Part shown: piece by piece, positions 1 to 10,263 of the stretch
Layout of the letters: each line of letters begins with the position of its first letter
Numbering within the stretch: position 1 is the first letter of the stretch
From: Paraphaeosphaeria minitans
Lineage: Eukaryota; Ascomycota; Dothideomycetes; Pleosporales; Didymosphaeriaceae
Direction of reading: 5' to 3'
DNA: 64,000 bases
Assembly: GCA_015832175.1 (NCBI GenBank)
Contig: WJXW01000003.1
Span: forward strand, 2,108,001 to 2,172,000
Notes under the pieces: generated by a model
Seen by the model: the letters and a program-made list of their open reading frames with translations, nothing else
Database searches by the model: none
Told to the model about the DNA's origin: nothing
Position numbers and translations under genes: made by a program

Positions 1-477
1 CCTACCGGCCATATCTACCAACCACCTTTCGCTGGCGACTCGGAGAGCAATGAGGATGGTGTGTCGGACGAATCGTCTGCAGACGATGACGAGGAGAAGC
101 GGATGAAAAAGCGACGGAAACAGCCATTCCTTGCGACAAACGGAAAACGCAAGAGTGTGTCAGGGTCCATGTCGAGCAAGAGCCGTAAGATGTCGGTCGA
201 CGCTCGAGTCAAGAAGCCAAGACGGAAATCCATGGCCGGTGCAAAACCGCAGCGCGAGAATCTGAGCGAGGAACAAAAGCGCAGCAATCACATTCTGTCA
301 GAACAGAAACGACGGAATCTCATCAAACGCGGGTTCGATGACCTACACGATCTGGTACCTGAGATTCGAAATGGAGGTCTGAGCAAGTCTGGCGTCCTTA
401 CCGAGGCGGCCAATTTCTTGCAGCAACTCATTGATGATAATAAGCGGTATACCGCGCTACTCGGAGCGGATGGATGA
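1..477 (+). CDS. bHLH transcription factor, C-terminal part (5' truncated)
   Basis: The frame is open from base 1, so the gene starts before the window; 158 codons and a TGA are visible. The first ~85 residues are acidic, then Lys/Arg/Ser-rich (a likely nuclear localisation region). Residues ~90-155 form a basic helix-loop-helix domain: the basic segment has the SNHILSEQKRR pattern, with the His/Glu/Arg spacing that contacts E-box DNA, followed by helix 1 (FDDLHDLVPEI), a short Gly-rich loop and helix 2 (KSGVLTEAANFLQQLI). By family it should bind CANNTG sites as a dimer in the nucleus. The domain resembles the Ino4/MLX-like fungal group; target genes cannot be inferred. The protein ends directly after helix 2 with no zipper, but the same frame stays open after the TGA (see findings). 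Confidence 0.85.
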   Translation, partial: PTGHIYQPPFAGDSESNEDGVSDESSADDDEEKRMKKRRKQPFLATNGKRKSVSGSMSSKSRKMSVDARVKKPRRKSMAGAKPQRENLSEEQKRSNHILSEQKRRNLIKRGFDDLHDLVPEIRNGGLSKSGVLTEAANFLQQLIDDNKRYTALLGADG

Positions 478-2258
478 GCGGAAGAGCTTGAGACAGCCAT
501 ACATCACCTATTCCACCCTCGCTGTATCAGCTCGTGCGCTGGGTATATCCCAGCCAAGCCGTCCCTTGCTGTCCCTCCGCTTTACACGGCGTTCTTGCCA
601 AGGCGAGCGCTGGGAGAATTCCCGCGCCGCAATCCCGGCTTCGGCTACACTATTGCTAAGGCGTTGTTGGCGTTGAAGTTATGCTGGAGCCAAGGAAGGC
701 TGCGAAGCTCGGCCCTCTGAGCACGACAATGTGCTGTATATGTTAAAACGATACCCCTGATGAGGCAAGTATAATGGAGGGCAAATAGACTGTCGGGGTA
801 GTAGTGCTATCGATAGGTGTACCTGTGCATGGAAAAGTAATGTTTTGTCTTATTGATATCGTGTCCTCCATATCAGTGCGCGTCAACTGAGCATGTGTTC
901 GCTCGTGAGCGTGTTGCATCTGGTCACCAATGTCAGCTGTACATTATGAAGCTGGTTTTAAGACACATCAAAGCATGACTGAATTTGGTATGTATTACCG
1001 TAACCTGGTTCACCGACAATTTACTTACCCAAGAGGTGGGCTCAGAGGTTCACAGCAATTTCGACATTCAGCGCGACCTGTGCTCGCCATCCGCTTCCCA
1101 TGCTATGTAAGACCATTCACAGTCAATGGCCAGCATCTCCCTCGTCATGCTGCCTCTTATGTTCGGGCTGGAACGCCACATCCATGCCATCGCTGTAGCA
1201 CCCGACGAGCTAGCAGAACCCCATATTCCCAGTATTCAAATTCGCCAGTGTTGACTTCACGGTATCATTAATTACAATATCTGAAAACTCGTTGTCCCTT
1301 CTTCTTGCTCGGTTCTTGCTTTTCGGGGACCGAGATTGAGCTCTAGAAACTACGGTTGCCGGTTGCATAGGAAATATAGATCTTGTGGATGGGAAGCCTG
1401 TCGACAAGAACAAGACTCATCAGTGATGGTGGAGGTTGAGAGGACTTCTTTTCATAGGGATCGAAGCCTTGGAAGCTCCGTTGGGTTCGGAAAGGCTAGC
1501 GTTACTGATGCGACAAGACTAGCCTGCACGGCGCCTAAGGGATGCGTGAGCTAGTAATCATGTTTGATTAGCCCCTTAGAGAGGTCTGAAATGTAAACAT
1601 CTTCTGCTGATAGAGTCGCTGTGGTCCGTTTCACGAATGGGATATGTTATGGCAGCTGTTGCCACATTTTCCACATACGACCATAGGACATTGAAAACTA
1701 GGCTTCCCGTCCGCTCAGCCATATATAAGCAGTGTACCGGCGAATTATAGTATTGCGGTCCGTGAGGCGCGAGAATCCTCGCTGTTGTATGTTTTTGCAG
1801 GGTTTTTTTCACCGGTGTGGGTCTGCCGGGGTACCGTAGATCCTCCTTGAAAGACTTAGTGTATCATCACCGTAATTTGCTGTCGATCGCTGTATCCACC
1901 ACGCCAGTACTATATGGCATGGACATAGACTGCGATACAGTAACCTTTTCAACTGACATGAGATATAGACAAGCCCGCAAGACGTCACTGTGAGAGAACT
2001 GGGTACTTCAATTGCAGATAATTTTGTAGATTAAATGAACATTATATGATAAGATTGCATTGCGAAGCCGCAAAGGGTGCAAAATCGTGAGAAGCAGAGT
2101 GGTATATTGCGTTTCAAAAGCACTTTTAGGTCGTTTCGTTCCGTGTCTTCGCTCTCCTCGACCCCCTTCTCCCAAATTGTCGGCTTAGGCCAATTGTCGT
2201 CGAAACGGCATCTTCGGGTATCCGTGAGGTTCGTGTCGATAGATCCTCCTCGTTCCAT
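478..2258. other. intergenic, no gene recognised
   Basis: About 1.8 kb after the bHLH gene. Its first ~240 bases continue the bHLH frame without a stop. Beyond that there are only short overlapping ORFs with no recognisable domain, codon pattern or splice-consistent extension. No tRNA or repeat array was noticed. Confidence 0.5.
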
Positions 2259-2501
2259 CTAGATCCTGGTGTTTCCCTGGCCGAAGTGCTCAGGGCGAGG
2301 AATGCCGTGTCCAGCTGCGTAGTAACTGGCGTATGCGGCGTTGACGCTGTGGTGGTGCTCGGAAACGCGGTGCTTGAGGTCCTTCCAGAGCTTCTTCATC
2401 TTGCTGTTGGAGTGCTCGGCGTGTACTGGCGATGAAGGGCGAGTCTGGTTCGGAGTGTTGATGGCAGACGACATCGGGGTGGAAGTAGTTGAGGAAATCA
2501 T
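2259..2501 (-). CDS. small hypothetical protein, 80 aa
   Basis: Intronless 80-codon ORF. The N-terminal ~30 residues are Ser/Thr/Pro/Asn-rich; the second half is basic and amphipathic (MKKLWKDLKHRVSEHHH), then Ala/Tyr-rich (NAAYASYYAAG), ending in a Gly/Pro/His-containing tail. The ATG has a good fungal context (AAAC before ATG). There is no signal peptide or membrane segment. The ordered change from disordered head to helical basic body is what a real short protein shows, and overlapping frames lack it. I do not recognise the family. A stress- or conidiation-related small protein is conceivable but unsupported. Confidence 0.55.
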   Translation of the reverse strand: MISSTTSTPMSSAINTPNQTRPSSPVHAEHSNSKMKKLWKDLKHRVSEHHHSVNAAYASYYAAGHGIPRPEHFGQGNTRI

Positions 2502-3229
2502 GTTTGATGGAGAAAAGCGGGAGCCTTTTGATTGGATTTAATGTCTGCGAAAGCGAGTAGAAATTACTTGTAGCGAAGTGTTGCAGATGGTTGTTTGTTG
2601 GTAGTGAAGATGCTTTGCTGTGTTGATGGTGGCTTTCAAGGCACGAAACGCGATGGTTTTATACACATTGTGTAGGACAGAGTTTTCCTCTGAGTTGGCC
2701 CAGAATTTTCCCCTGATGCATCATCACAACGTACAACACGTCTGGTGAGGCTCGCCAGTGCATCGTGACATTGGCGTGGCGCTCTCACATGCCGCTCGAC
2801 CAATCACACTAAGCCGACAAAAGCCGCCCCTGGTATCAAATTCTTACTTGAGCGACTTGGCGTTTCTTTCGCACGCACGAGAACAGCGCTGCACCAATGG
2901 GAGTTCGCCGCTGCAGGCTCGGTATTGTATTGCGTATCGGAGTTGATGAGGCTTTTAACCTCGGAATCCGAATCTGTTTCGTTGGCTGACTGGGAAATTC
3001 TGTTGCAGTGGAGCCAATGGAAAAACTCTGAGCAGGCTCAGTCGTCAGGAGCTTCAAATAGGTGACACTGACACATAGTAATCCGTTAACGGCATCGGGG
3101 TCGTCACAGAGTAAGATCTGTGCGCGATCGAGTGGATGCCACGACTTGACAGAGAATGCAACGTGAAGTTTTGAAAACCGGCTTGCCGATCCCACGGGTG
3201 TGTCCGCTGATCGCGGCATGGAAGAACCA
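2502..3229. other. upstream of the small gene; possible further decayed sequence
   Basis: Contains the likely promoter of the 80-aa gene (AT-rich stretch near 2655-2670 with a TATA-like tttatacac). A 127-codon minus ORF at 2836-3219 adjoins the Hsp70-like pseudogene. It contains ATEFPSQPTK, which loosely echoes IIEFPVQPTV inside the pseudogene, so it may be more decayed or duplicated sequence. I could not align it to a domain. Confidence 0.35.
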
Positions 3230-4830
3230 TGTTCTAGAGCTCGTCGTGTCTCATAGGTATCTCGAGTCGTGCCACCTCTTCACCCTTCGGTATGTTTGCA
3301 TTGTCTCTCTCTCTCTCAACAGAAATCTGTCCAAAGTCAGCGAGGTGCCTTTCGCCTTCGATATGAATGGCTTCCGCGCGCAATTTACGATTCGTGTCTA
3401 CGTCGAGAGTGGTCTTCATCTGTGTTTGCTCTGTCACTGTTGGTTGCACGGGAAATTCTATTATCAATCGTGATGCTGTAATTGACTTGTGTAGTGCCAC
3501 GTGGAGTTGCTGAAAGCCCATCAAAACGCATAATGCCAACAGTGGCCTTCTCCACCGACGTAGGTCCAAGCATCTCTGGCTCCGTACCCTCAGTGTCACC
3601 ACTATAAACGTGTGCATCAACATAGTAGCAGCATAACTAGATGGTGGCTTTTTGTTGGTCGTCATTCACAGTGCTAAATACTTATGACCACGAGCTCCTA
3701 CTTAGGGCTGCATCCCATTTTCTGAAGAGAAGCACGCCGCCCTTGTTTCACGGTTCTAGCCCCCCAAAAACATAAATAGGCACATCCTTCTTCATGGTCT
3801 GGCTCTACTTGCTAAAACCTTAGTTATTGATTGTATGTTTGAGATACGGCTCTTGGGGTCGGGTATCGGCCGTCATGTATTCGTGACCAGATATTTAGTT
3901 CGATAGATTGTGTTTGGCTTTATCCAGTGTCTTCGTAGTGAAGAAATTGGTTGGAAATTCTGATTTATTTACCCCCGGTTTACGACACTGTGCGTATCAT
4001 TACGTACTTCGTAGAGGCGAGAAAATGCTTCTTCATCGTTCTGATCCAACAAAAGTCCCATCAACGATCTTGTGAAGGGAGCATCTATGGAAGCCCGCTC
4101 ATGTGCGTGGCCTATGGCGTTCAACACACCATCTTCGATGCTGAATATAGTCACATATTTATTGAGGCCGCCAATACCTTGGACGAGGACGCACTGCTCG
4201 TCATTGGAAACAGGTTTAGCAAGGTTATAGGCCAACGCAACACCCATTGGTGTATATTCTCCAGTCGGGCAAGTTCCTAAGCAGTTTTCAGTGCCTTTTT
4301 TCAATTTCTAGCAGCTGCACAAGGCAGTTTTGGCATTTCGGACAGAAAACGTACCTCTAGGTCCTAGTTAAAGTCGTAAGGCAGTGTTATGTACACTTTC
4401 TTGATGTTATGACCCAACGCTTTCTCTGTAAATGAATTTACCCCTGCAAGAAATATTGACGTGATCTCTTCGACACAGTGCTCGGTTCTACTGCCATCCT
4501 GAAGTGCACTCGAATCGCGGGAACACTGCCGTTCTTGAAGATTTCGCAACGATTGTGCCCAAACTCATTCTGCACCCTTTCGTATAATCGACTAATAAAT
4601 CTCTTGAAAAAGTTCTCGCTGCTTTCCCTACTAACGGTTCTTCCCCTGAAAAATCGACGTGGCTAGGAAGGTCTTGGATGGTTCTTTAATTTTTCTCTCT
4701 ATTAAGACTCGTAACAGATTACCCCTTCTCCTGTGATAGATCAGTGTGTGGTTTCGGCCACGTAGAAAGAGAGTTCATACACAGCTACGCGGGTGTATAA
4801 GTCTCCGAAGTTAATCCCTACAGCTGTGTT
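3230..4830 (-). pseudogene. Hsp70-like ATPase pseudogene, multiply frameshifted
   Basis: No single ORF shows this gene, but reading the minus strand across frames gives Hsp70 blocks in the right order. Near 4822: AVGINFGDLYTRVAVYE, matching the phosphate-1 loop AVGIDLGTTYS. Near 4660: PSHVDFSGEEPLVGKAA. Near 4610: KRFISRLYERV. Near 4450: EEITSIFLAGVNSFTEKALG then VYITLPYDFN. Near 4240: PMGVALAYNL and VTIFSIEDGVLNAIG. Near 3700: VFSTVNDDQQKATI. Near 3530: GIMRFDGLSATPRGTTQVN, the substrate-binding-domain loop. So both the ATPase and peptide-binding domains are represented. An in-frame TAG lies at 4364-4366, just after PYDFN, other stops and frame changes occur, and a relic intron (GTACGT...TTAG) may follow. 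Intact family members are ATP-driven chaperones, or the diverged Hsp70-like ATPases that filamentous fungi carry in many copies. This copy cannot encode a full protein. Confidence 0.75.
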
Positions 4831-6025
4831 CAGGCTTAGGGATTATCGTCTAGTGAGTGTACCTGCTGTGCTACTGGTGCTGAACGCTGGGCAGAACCAG
4901 AGACAAAAGTGGACTTAACGCCCAGAGCAATGTAGAACGAAGAATGGAAACGGAGTTTACGACCAAAAGGTAATTTATTTTCAATATCTTTTTTTTGGAG
5001 GCCTACCTATTTGTGTCGATGTTTGCGATGTGGCCGTAGGCTCGGTTGAGAAAGCGAACACGAAATTCCTATGCATAGGGCTATGGGCGGTGAACTGCCG
5101 TTCACGAAGCCTGAAAGCAAGGAAATGTTTCTGGTAGCACGCAATAGCGTCGCTCAACATGCGAAGCAGTACGTCGTTAGTCTTTGACAGCGTTCTGTTA
5201 CCCTGAGTTGATTAATGGAGTACATATTTGGCACAACGCTTGCATCTCAAACAAGACGATGGGTAGCGAAGCTGAGAAGGCGCTACGCGGCTCCGACCTG
5301 GATGCTAGATTGACTACTCTTTGCTGGTGCATTCGATATAATTTGAGGTGAAATATGCTACCTAGGTATTCGGGGTTGAGGGTACGCTATGAATAGCGCA
5401 AGCGGGGGCAGGCTAGCGGGAAATATTACCTAGGTACCTAGTGAGATCCCAGCTCCGTACAACGCACCACAATCATCCTCCGAGCAACCTTCCGTCTATT
5501 ACACTCGTCACTACACCACAGCAGCATGTACCGGAGAAGGGAATTGTTTCTGATAGTGCTTGAAACCAAACGGTGCAGAGCTAAGGGATCGTATCATTTG
5601 TCAAAGGTGCCTTGAAACGCGTTTGAAGAATCTTTTATCAAAACTATGGGATTAATAGTAGAGAGAAATCATAATGACTGATTCCCTAGAACTTCAAGGT
5701 CGATGAGAACTCCCGTGTCCGCTACCTACCGCACCTAGTATCGTCATCAGATCGCCGCATACCTCCATCTTACGGCGCGAGACTTGGCGGCCACGCGGCA
5801 ACTAACGTTGGTCTTTGAACCATTCAAACCGTTCACGCAGATCGTACAGTTTTCGGCTATAAGCTGCACTAATCATGTAAGCCAGGCTATTCTAACATGT
5901 GCACTATGAGACCTGTGCAAGACGTCATACGGCAGGTAAAGTGCCTACTACTCTTCCTCCCAGGCCGTGTTGGATTCCACCGACAAACATTCTCCAGTGC
6001 GCACTCGTAATTTTACTTTCTAACT
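4831..6025. other. intergenic, AT-richer, with TAGGTA/CCTAGG words
   Basis: About 1.2 kb between two pseudogenes. It contains clustered palindromic words such as cctaggta and ctaggtacctag near 5360-5445. No ORF of note, no RNA gene seen. Confidence 0.5.
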
Positions 6026-7897
6026 ATGTTATACCCATCTGTAGTCCTTGCAACGGCGCTTGCCTCCATTGGCGTGAGCGTGGTGAATGCGCAGACGATA
6101 CCAGCTTCCGGAAGTGCAACTGCTGCCGAGCCTTCCGCTGTAGTACCTTCGGATCCTACGGTGGCAGCGTCATATGAAGGTTCAAATGGAACAGCAGCAA
6201 CTTCAACCTCATCAACGTACACCGACTTGGACGTCCCTACCGGAATCCCACTTCCTGGTACCTATGCAGGCCCGTTGCGTCCACAGATTCATTACAGTCC
6301 ACCTGTTGGATTCGAATGATCCGAACGGAATGTTCGTTGATCAAGACGGAATCTATCATCTGTATTATCAGTGTAAGCTTCTCCATTCAACTGCGTAAGA
6401 GACAAACTCACTGTGCGGCAGATAACCCCACCGAGAAGGTTTCAGGGAATGTACACTGGGGCCACGCGACAAGTGAAGATCTATACACTTGGATCAACCA
6501 ACCGATTGCCTTGTTTCCTGGTGCTCCGGGTGAAGGGATCTTCAGCGGGTCGGCCGTTATTGACGTTAACAACACCTCTGGCTTCTTTCCAAATCAGACA
6601 AATGGTGTAGTGGCCATTTATACTCTGAACACAGCAGAAAAGCAAACACAAGAAATCGCGTACTCATACGACAACGGATTTTCCTTCGTTAAGCATTCTG
6701 GCAATCCAGTCATAGACAGCAATAATACACAGTTCCGCGATCCTAAGGTGATCTGGTATGCATCGACGGAACGATAGGTCATGGTTGTTGCTTATCCCGT
6801 CGACTTCGAAGTTGGTATCTTCTCGTCACCAGATTTGATGAACTGGACAGCTGAGAGCAACTTCACCCATTACGGCATCACCGGATTACAGTACGAATGT
6901 CCCAACATGGTCGAGTTACCTGTTATTAGCGGAAACCCCAGCATGCCCAGCACACTCTGGATCATGCAGCTCTCGATAAATCCCGGGGCCCCCCTTGGCG
7001 GTTCTATCACCGAATACTTCCCGGGAACTTTCAACGGCACGCATTTCGAAGCTTTGGACGCCATAACGACAGATTTTGCCAAGGACAACTATGCCGGTCA
7101 ATATTTTTATAACATCCCGGGAGATCAGGATCAAATCTCTATCAACTGGGCGAGCAACTGGCAATACACCAATGTCGTCCCCACTGCACAAGAAGGTTTC
7201 CGGAGTAGCATGAGTGTACCCCGTGGTCACTACATTGCTAATCTGGAGCGCGTTGGTCTGAGCTTGATTAGCTATCCTTACAACATCTCCTCAGTCGTAG
7301 ACAGCGAGCTGGCGTCCAACTCCAGCCTTGGCAACGGTACCGTCGTAGTAGACTACTCGGGGGTAGGCTCTGGTGGTCTGTACTTCGAGGCCAACGTTAC
7401 CAACCTCGGCGACGCGTCGTCGCTGTCCGGTACCCTGAACTTCACCTTTCTGTCCTCCGTGACCGGCGAATACGTTTCGGGAGGTACTTTCATCTCTTCC
7501 GGCGATGTCTGGCTCAGCCGAGGCCACACCGGAGCCCTTTCCGACAACCCTTATTTCACGGATAAATTCTCCCAGACAGCTCTGTACGACCCTACGAGCG
7601 GCTCGTGGAACATCTCCGGAATCGTCGACAGGAGCATCATCGAAGTCTTCGTGAATGGAGGTGTGCTCGGGGCAACCAGCGTCTTCTTCCCGACGCAACC
7701 TCTGGATCTTATGATTCTGAAAGTTGAGGGAGTGAACGAGAGCGCCACTGTGAGTGTGGGTGTGGAGTTTGAGTGCCACGTGGCTGAATTAAGCTGATGG
7801 AAATGGTTTTGTGTTCGGAAATGCCACAACGGCGGCGAACGGCACCAACGGTACGGCTTCCGCATCAGCCTCGATGGACGTTTTGAGACTTTTCTAG
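6026..7897 (+). pseudogene. GH32 invertase/inulinase-like pseudogene
   Basis: Glycoside hydrolase family 32 splits beta-fructosides (sucrose, inulin) outside the cell. A signal peptide opens the frame at 6026 (VVLATALASIGVSVVNA). IHYSPPVGF follows, then the nucleophile block NDPNGMF, but two bases are missing at 6313/6314, so the Met codon is lost and the frame breaks. A 49-nt intron (6373-6421) restores [15 protein letters not shown], then [19 protein letters not shown] (transition-state Asp) and YECPNMVEL (acid/base Glu). At 6775-6777 a TAG stands where family members have Trp (KWVMVVAYP pattern). The beta-sandwich domain with several NxT/S glycosylation sites continues to 7797. A tail in another frame reaches TAG at 7895-7897, suggesting further lesions near the end. 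All three catalytic acids survive in the DNA, so inactivation looks recent. One or both lesions could be assembly errors. Confidence 0.85.
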
Positions 7898-8115
7898 GAG
7901 AGCCTTTTTTTCCTGCTCGATACTGCTCACTTCAAAATTTCAGGCACTGGTCGTTCACTCCATACTATCGATAGTTGCTTAATGATTGTATATAACTGTG
8001 CTTGGTTTCTCAAAAATTCGTATCCGTACAATAGAATGTCTTGTACACCAATCCACACAGTCTATGCGATCGCTGCGAAGCAGTCAGGTCCTCGCATCGG
8101 ACATCCGACCCTTAC

Positions 8116-8463
8116 TTACATCAAGATCTGAAAGAACTCCTTAATCTTCGCCAACACACCCTTCTCATTCTTCCGCCTACCACCAGTGTACACCATCAAA
8201 GCAACAACGGCATACTCCGGTTTGACCGTCGTGCAGATTTTATACATGAGCCACATCACAAGCGAAGGCCGACGACGAGTATTGCTCTTGGTTACGGGAG
8301 GTGGGAGAAGGTCAGCCTCACCTTCAAGCTCATCTTCTGGCAGTCGCGGAAATCTGGTGTACTCTGAAGTCGGTGTTCGTGTAAGACGAAAGTCAGGCTT
8401 TGAAAGGCGTTGGTTGGAGAAAGGGTAAGACTTGTGAGGCATGCTGAAGAGATTGCACCGCAA
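8116..8463 (-). CDS. small hypothetical protein, 108-115 aa
   Basis: Intronless minus-strand ORF. Of two ATGs, the second (eight codons in, MPHKSYPFSN) gives 108 aa. The N-terminal half is Pro/Arg/Thr/Ser-rich and acidic in the middle (PEDELEGEADLLPPPV); the second half has a basic stretch and then a hydrophobic, aromatic segment (VMWLMYKICTTVKPEYAVVALMVYTGG) that might touch a membrane. It ends with a basic amphipathic helix (GVLAKIKEFFQILM). I do not recognise it. It is listed because its composition is more protein-like than the overlapping frames; it could still be spurious. Confidence 0.4.
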   Translation of the reverse strand: MRCNLFSMPHKSYPFSNQRLSKPDFRLTRTPTSEYTRFPRLPEDELEGEADLLPPPVTKSNTRRRPSLVMWLMYKICTTVKPEYAVVALMVYTGGRRKNEKGVLAKIKEFFQILM

Positions 8464-9050
8464 TTGGGTCGAGGATAAGTGACTATGAGAGAAGGCTTTG
8501 GCGATTTTCTTAGGTTGGAGGGTTTTTTTTGGTTTACGGAGTTGGTGTTTTCTGAATTATGGGTGTATCCTACAGATGTCATCTACTTTGATTGTGTGTT
8601 TACATCACAACCAAGCACAAACATGTTCATTCACAATGGGGAGCCCAACCAAGACACAATGAGCTGATCTGAAACCACCTCTAGTTGCCATCGAGTGGGT
8701 TCGCAGACCCGTGCGCCTGATCCCTCCCTACGAAACTGCTGGTATCATGATCTCGGAAGCTCGTCCGTATGTCTCTTGTCCAAATCAAGAGTCTGGGAAG
8801 TGTTTCACCTGCGGCAACGCATTCAGCATAAAGGACTAGATGTATTAACAAAATCTCGTAGGTCATTACACTCGAAGCCACGGCTCATCTCTGTTTGAAA
8901 ACACCCAAGTCATTAATTCCCAGCTCCATCCAATTATGCTAGTCCAGTTTAGATGATCGTTCCTAGGAAATTCTTATCCGAGATCTAGAAAGTTTGAAGA
9001 AAGAAAATATGCCAGCTCTATGCGATCCCAGCGACATTGCGAGTGATTGC
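8464..9050. other. intergenic, nothing recognised
   Basis: About 0.6 kb between the small ORF's start and the 3' end of the glycine-rich gene. Only short ORFs without features. Confidence 0.5.
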
Positions 9051-10263
9051 CTAGTAGCTGTTGCCAGTTCCGTAGCCGGAACCAGATCCAGATCCAGATC
9101 CAGAGCCGCTGCCGTAGCCATTGCCCGCAGCAGCAGTGGTGGCTGGTGTAGAGCTGGCTAGGGCGCTCGAAGCGATGGTCTGGAGAGTGGTGGGAGGGAC
9201 CGAAGGGCCGGAACCGTAACCATTTCCTGCAGCGCTGCTTGAAGGAGCAGCAGGAGGCTGGCCGTAACCATTACCACCAGTAGGAGGAGTCGGCTGGGAA
9301 GCGGCAGCGGTGGTAGAAGGCTTGCCGCCGCCATAGTTCCCTCCACTGTTGGAGTTTCCACCACCGTAAGAACCTCCGTTGTGTGAGTTGCCGCCACCGT
9401 AAGCTGAAGAGTATTAGTGTGTGCGTGTGAGAGAATGTCGAGGTGGAACTTACAGCCACCGCTGTGGCTACCACCTCCGTAAGAGCCTCCATTGCCTCCA
9501 CCCTGGTGAGATCCATAGCCGCTTCCATGGCCAGAATTTCCGCTTCCGCTTCCGTGGCCAGAGTTTCCTCCTCCATAAGCTAGCCCATATCAGTATGCTA
9601 AGACAATTTGCTGCATGCTGGGGGATAAAATTACATCCACCGTGGTTGTTGCCTGATCCTTGGTGACCGCCGTAGCCACCGTGACCTTTGTTTCCGCCAT
9701 AGCCACCGTGACCTGCAAGTTCAGTCAGTCTCGATCATCGACGAACTGAAATATGAAGAAAAAAAAACTTTACCAGAAGGCTTAGGCTTCTTACCCCAGG
9801 GCTTGGGCTTAGGCTTACCCGAGGGGCCGCCCTGGCCTCCAGATCCGTAGCCCCCATGACCGCCAGCACCACCGCCGTACGATCCTCCGCCCTGACCTCC
9901 AGATCCGTGACCACCGTGGCCACCAGCACCACCCCCGTACGACCCACCAGCGGAAGGAGTAGGGACGGAAGCATTAGGGGCGGAAGGAGTAGGGACAGGA
10001 GCAGAAACGGCGACAGAGGACGACGGACCGCTGCCGTAACCACCAGTCGGAACAGAGACGACTACGCTGCTGCTCGGGACATAAGGAGCAGCAGACGAGG
10101 ACGGAACAGGTGCAGCATTGTAGCCAGCTGCGGTAGTAGAGACGGCCACTGAAGAGGAAGCGGCACCGCCGTATCCGTAACCTTCGGCCGAGGCGAGGGT
10201 GAGAAGCTGAAGAAGAAAGACGAGGCTGCTAAGAGCGCCAGCGGGCTTAGAAACGACGGCCAT
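9051..10263 (-). CDS. secreted glycine-rich repeat protein (4 exons, 348 aa)
   Basis: Exons on minus: 10263-9774, 9712-9635, 9579-9454, 9403-9051 (1047 nt). The ATG at 10263 starts a signal peptide (SSLVFLLQLLTLASA, cleaved before EGYGYGG). A Ser/Val/Ala/Pro-rich stretch like wall-anchored mucins follows, then repeats of GGSYGGGAGGHGGHGSGGQGG type, a basic Lys/Pro block (KPKPKPWGKKPKPSG), more GHGGYGG and GGGNSGHGSGSG repeats, a Ser/Thr/Pro/Gln region, and a C-terminus of GSGSGSGSGSGYG type. All three introns are phase 1 (G|GT or T|CT codons) and the two inner exons (78 and 126 nt) are multiples of three, so Gly-rich exons can be duplicated or skipped without frame loss. There is no hydrophobic C-terminal GPI signal. 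Likely extracellular or wall-associated; structural role is inference from composition. Confidence 0.85.

Noticed and set aside
2836..3219. 127-codon minus ORF as a separate gene
   Set aside because: Adjoins the Hsp70-like relic and has no features; more likely decayed or non-coding.
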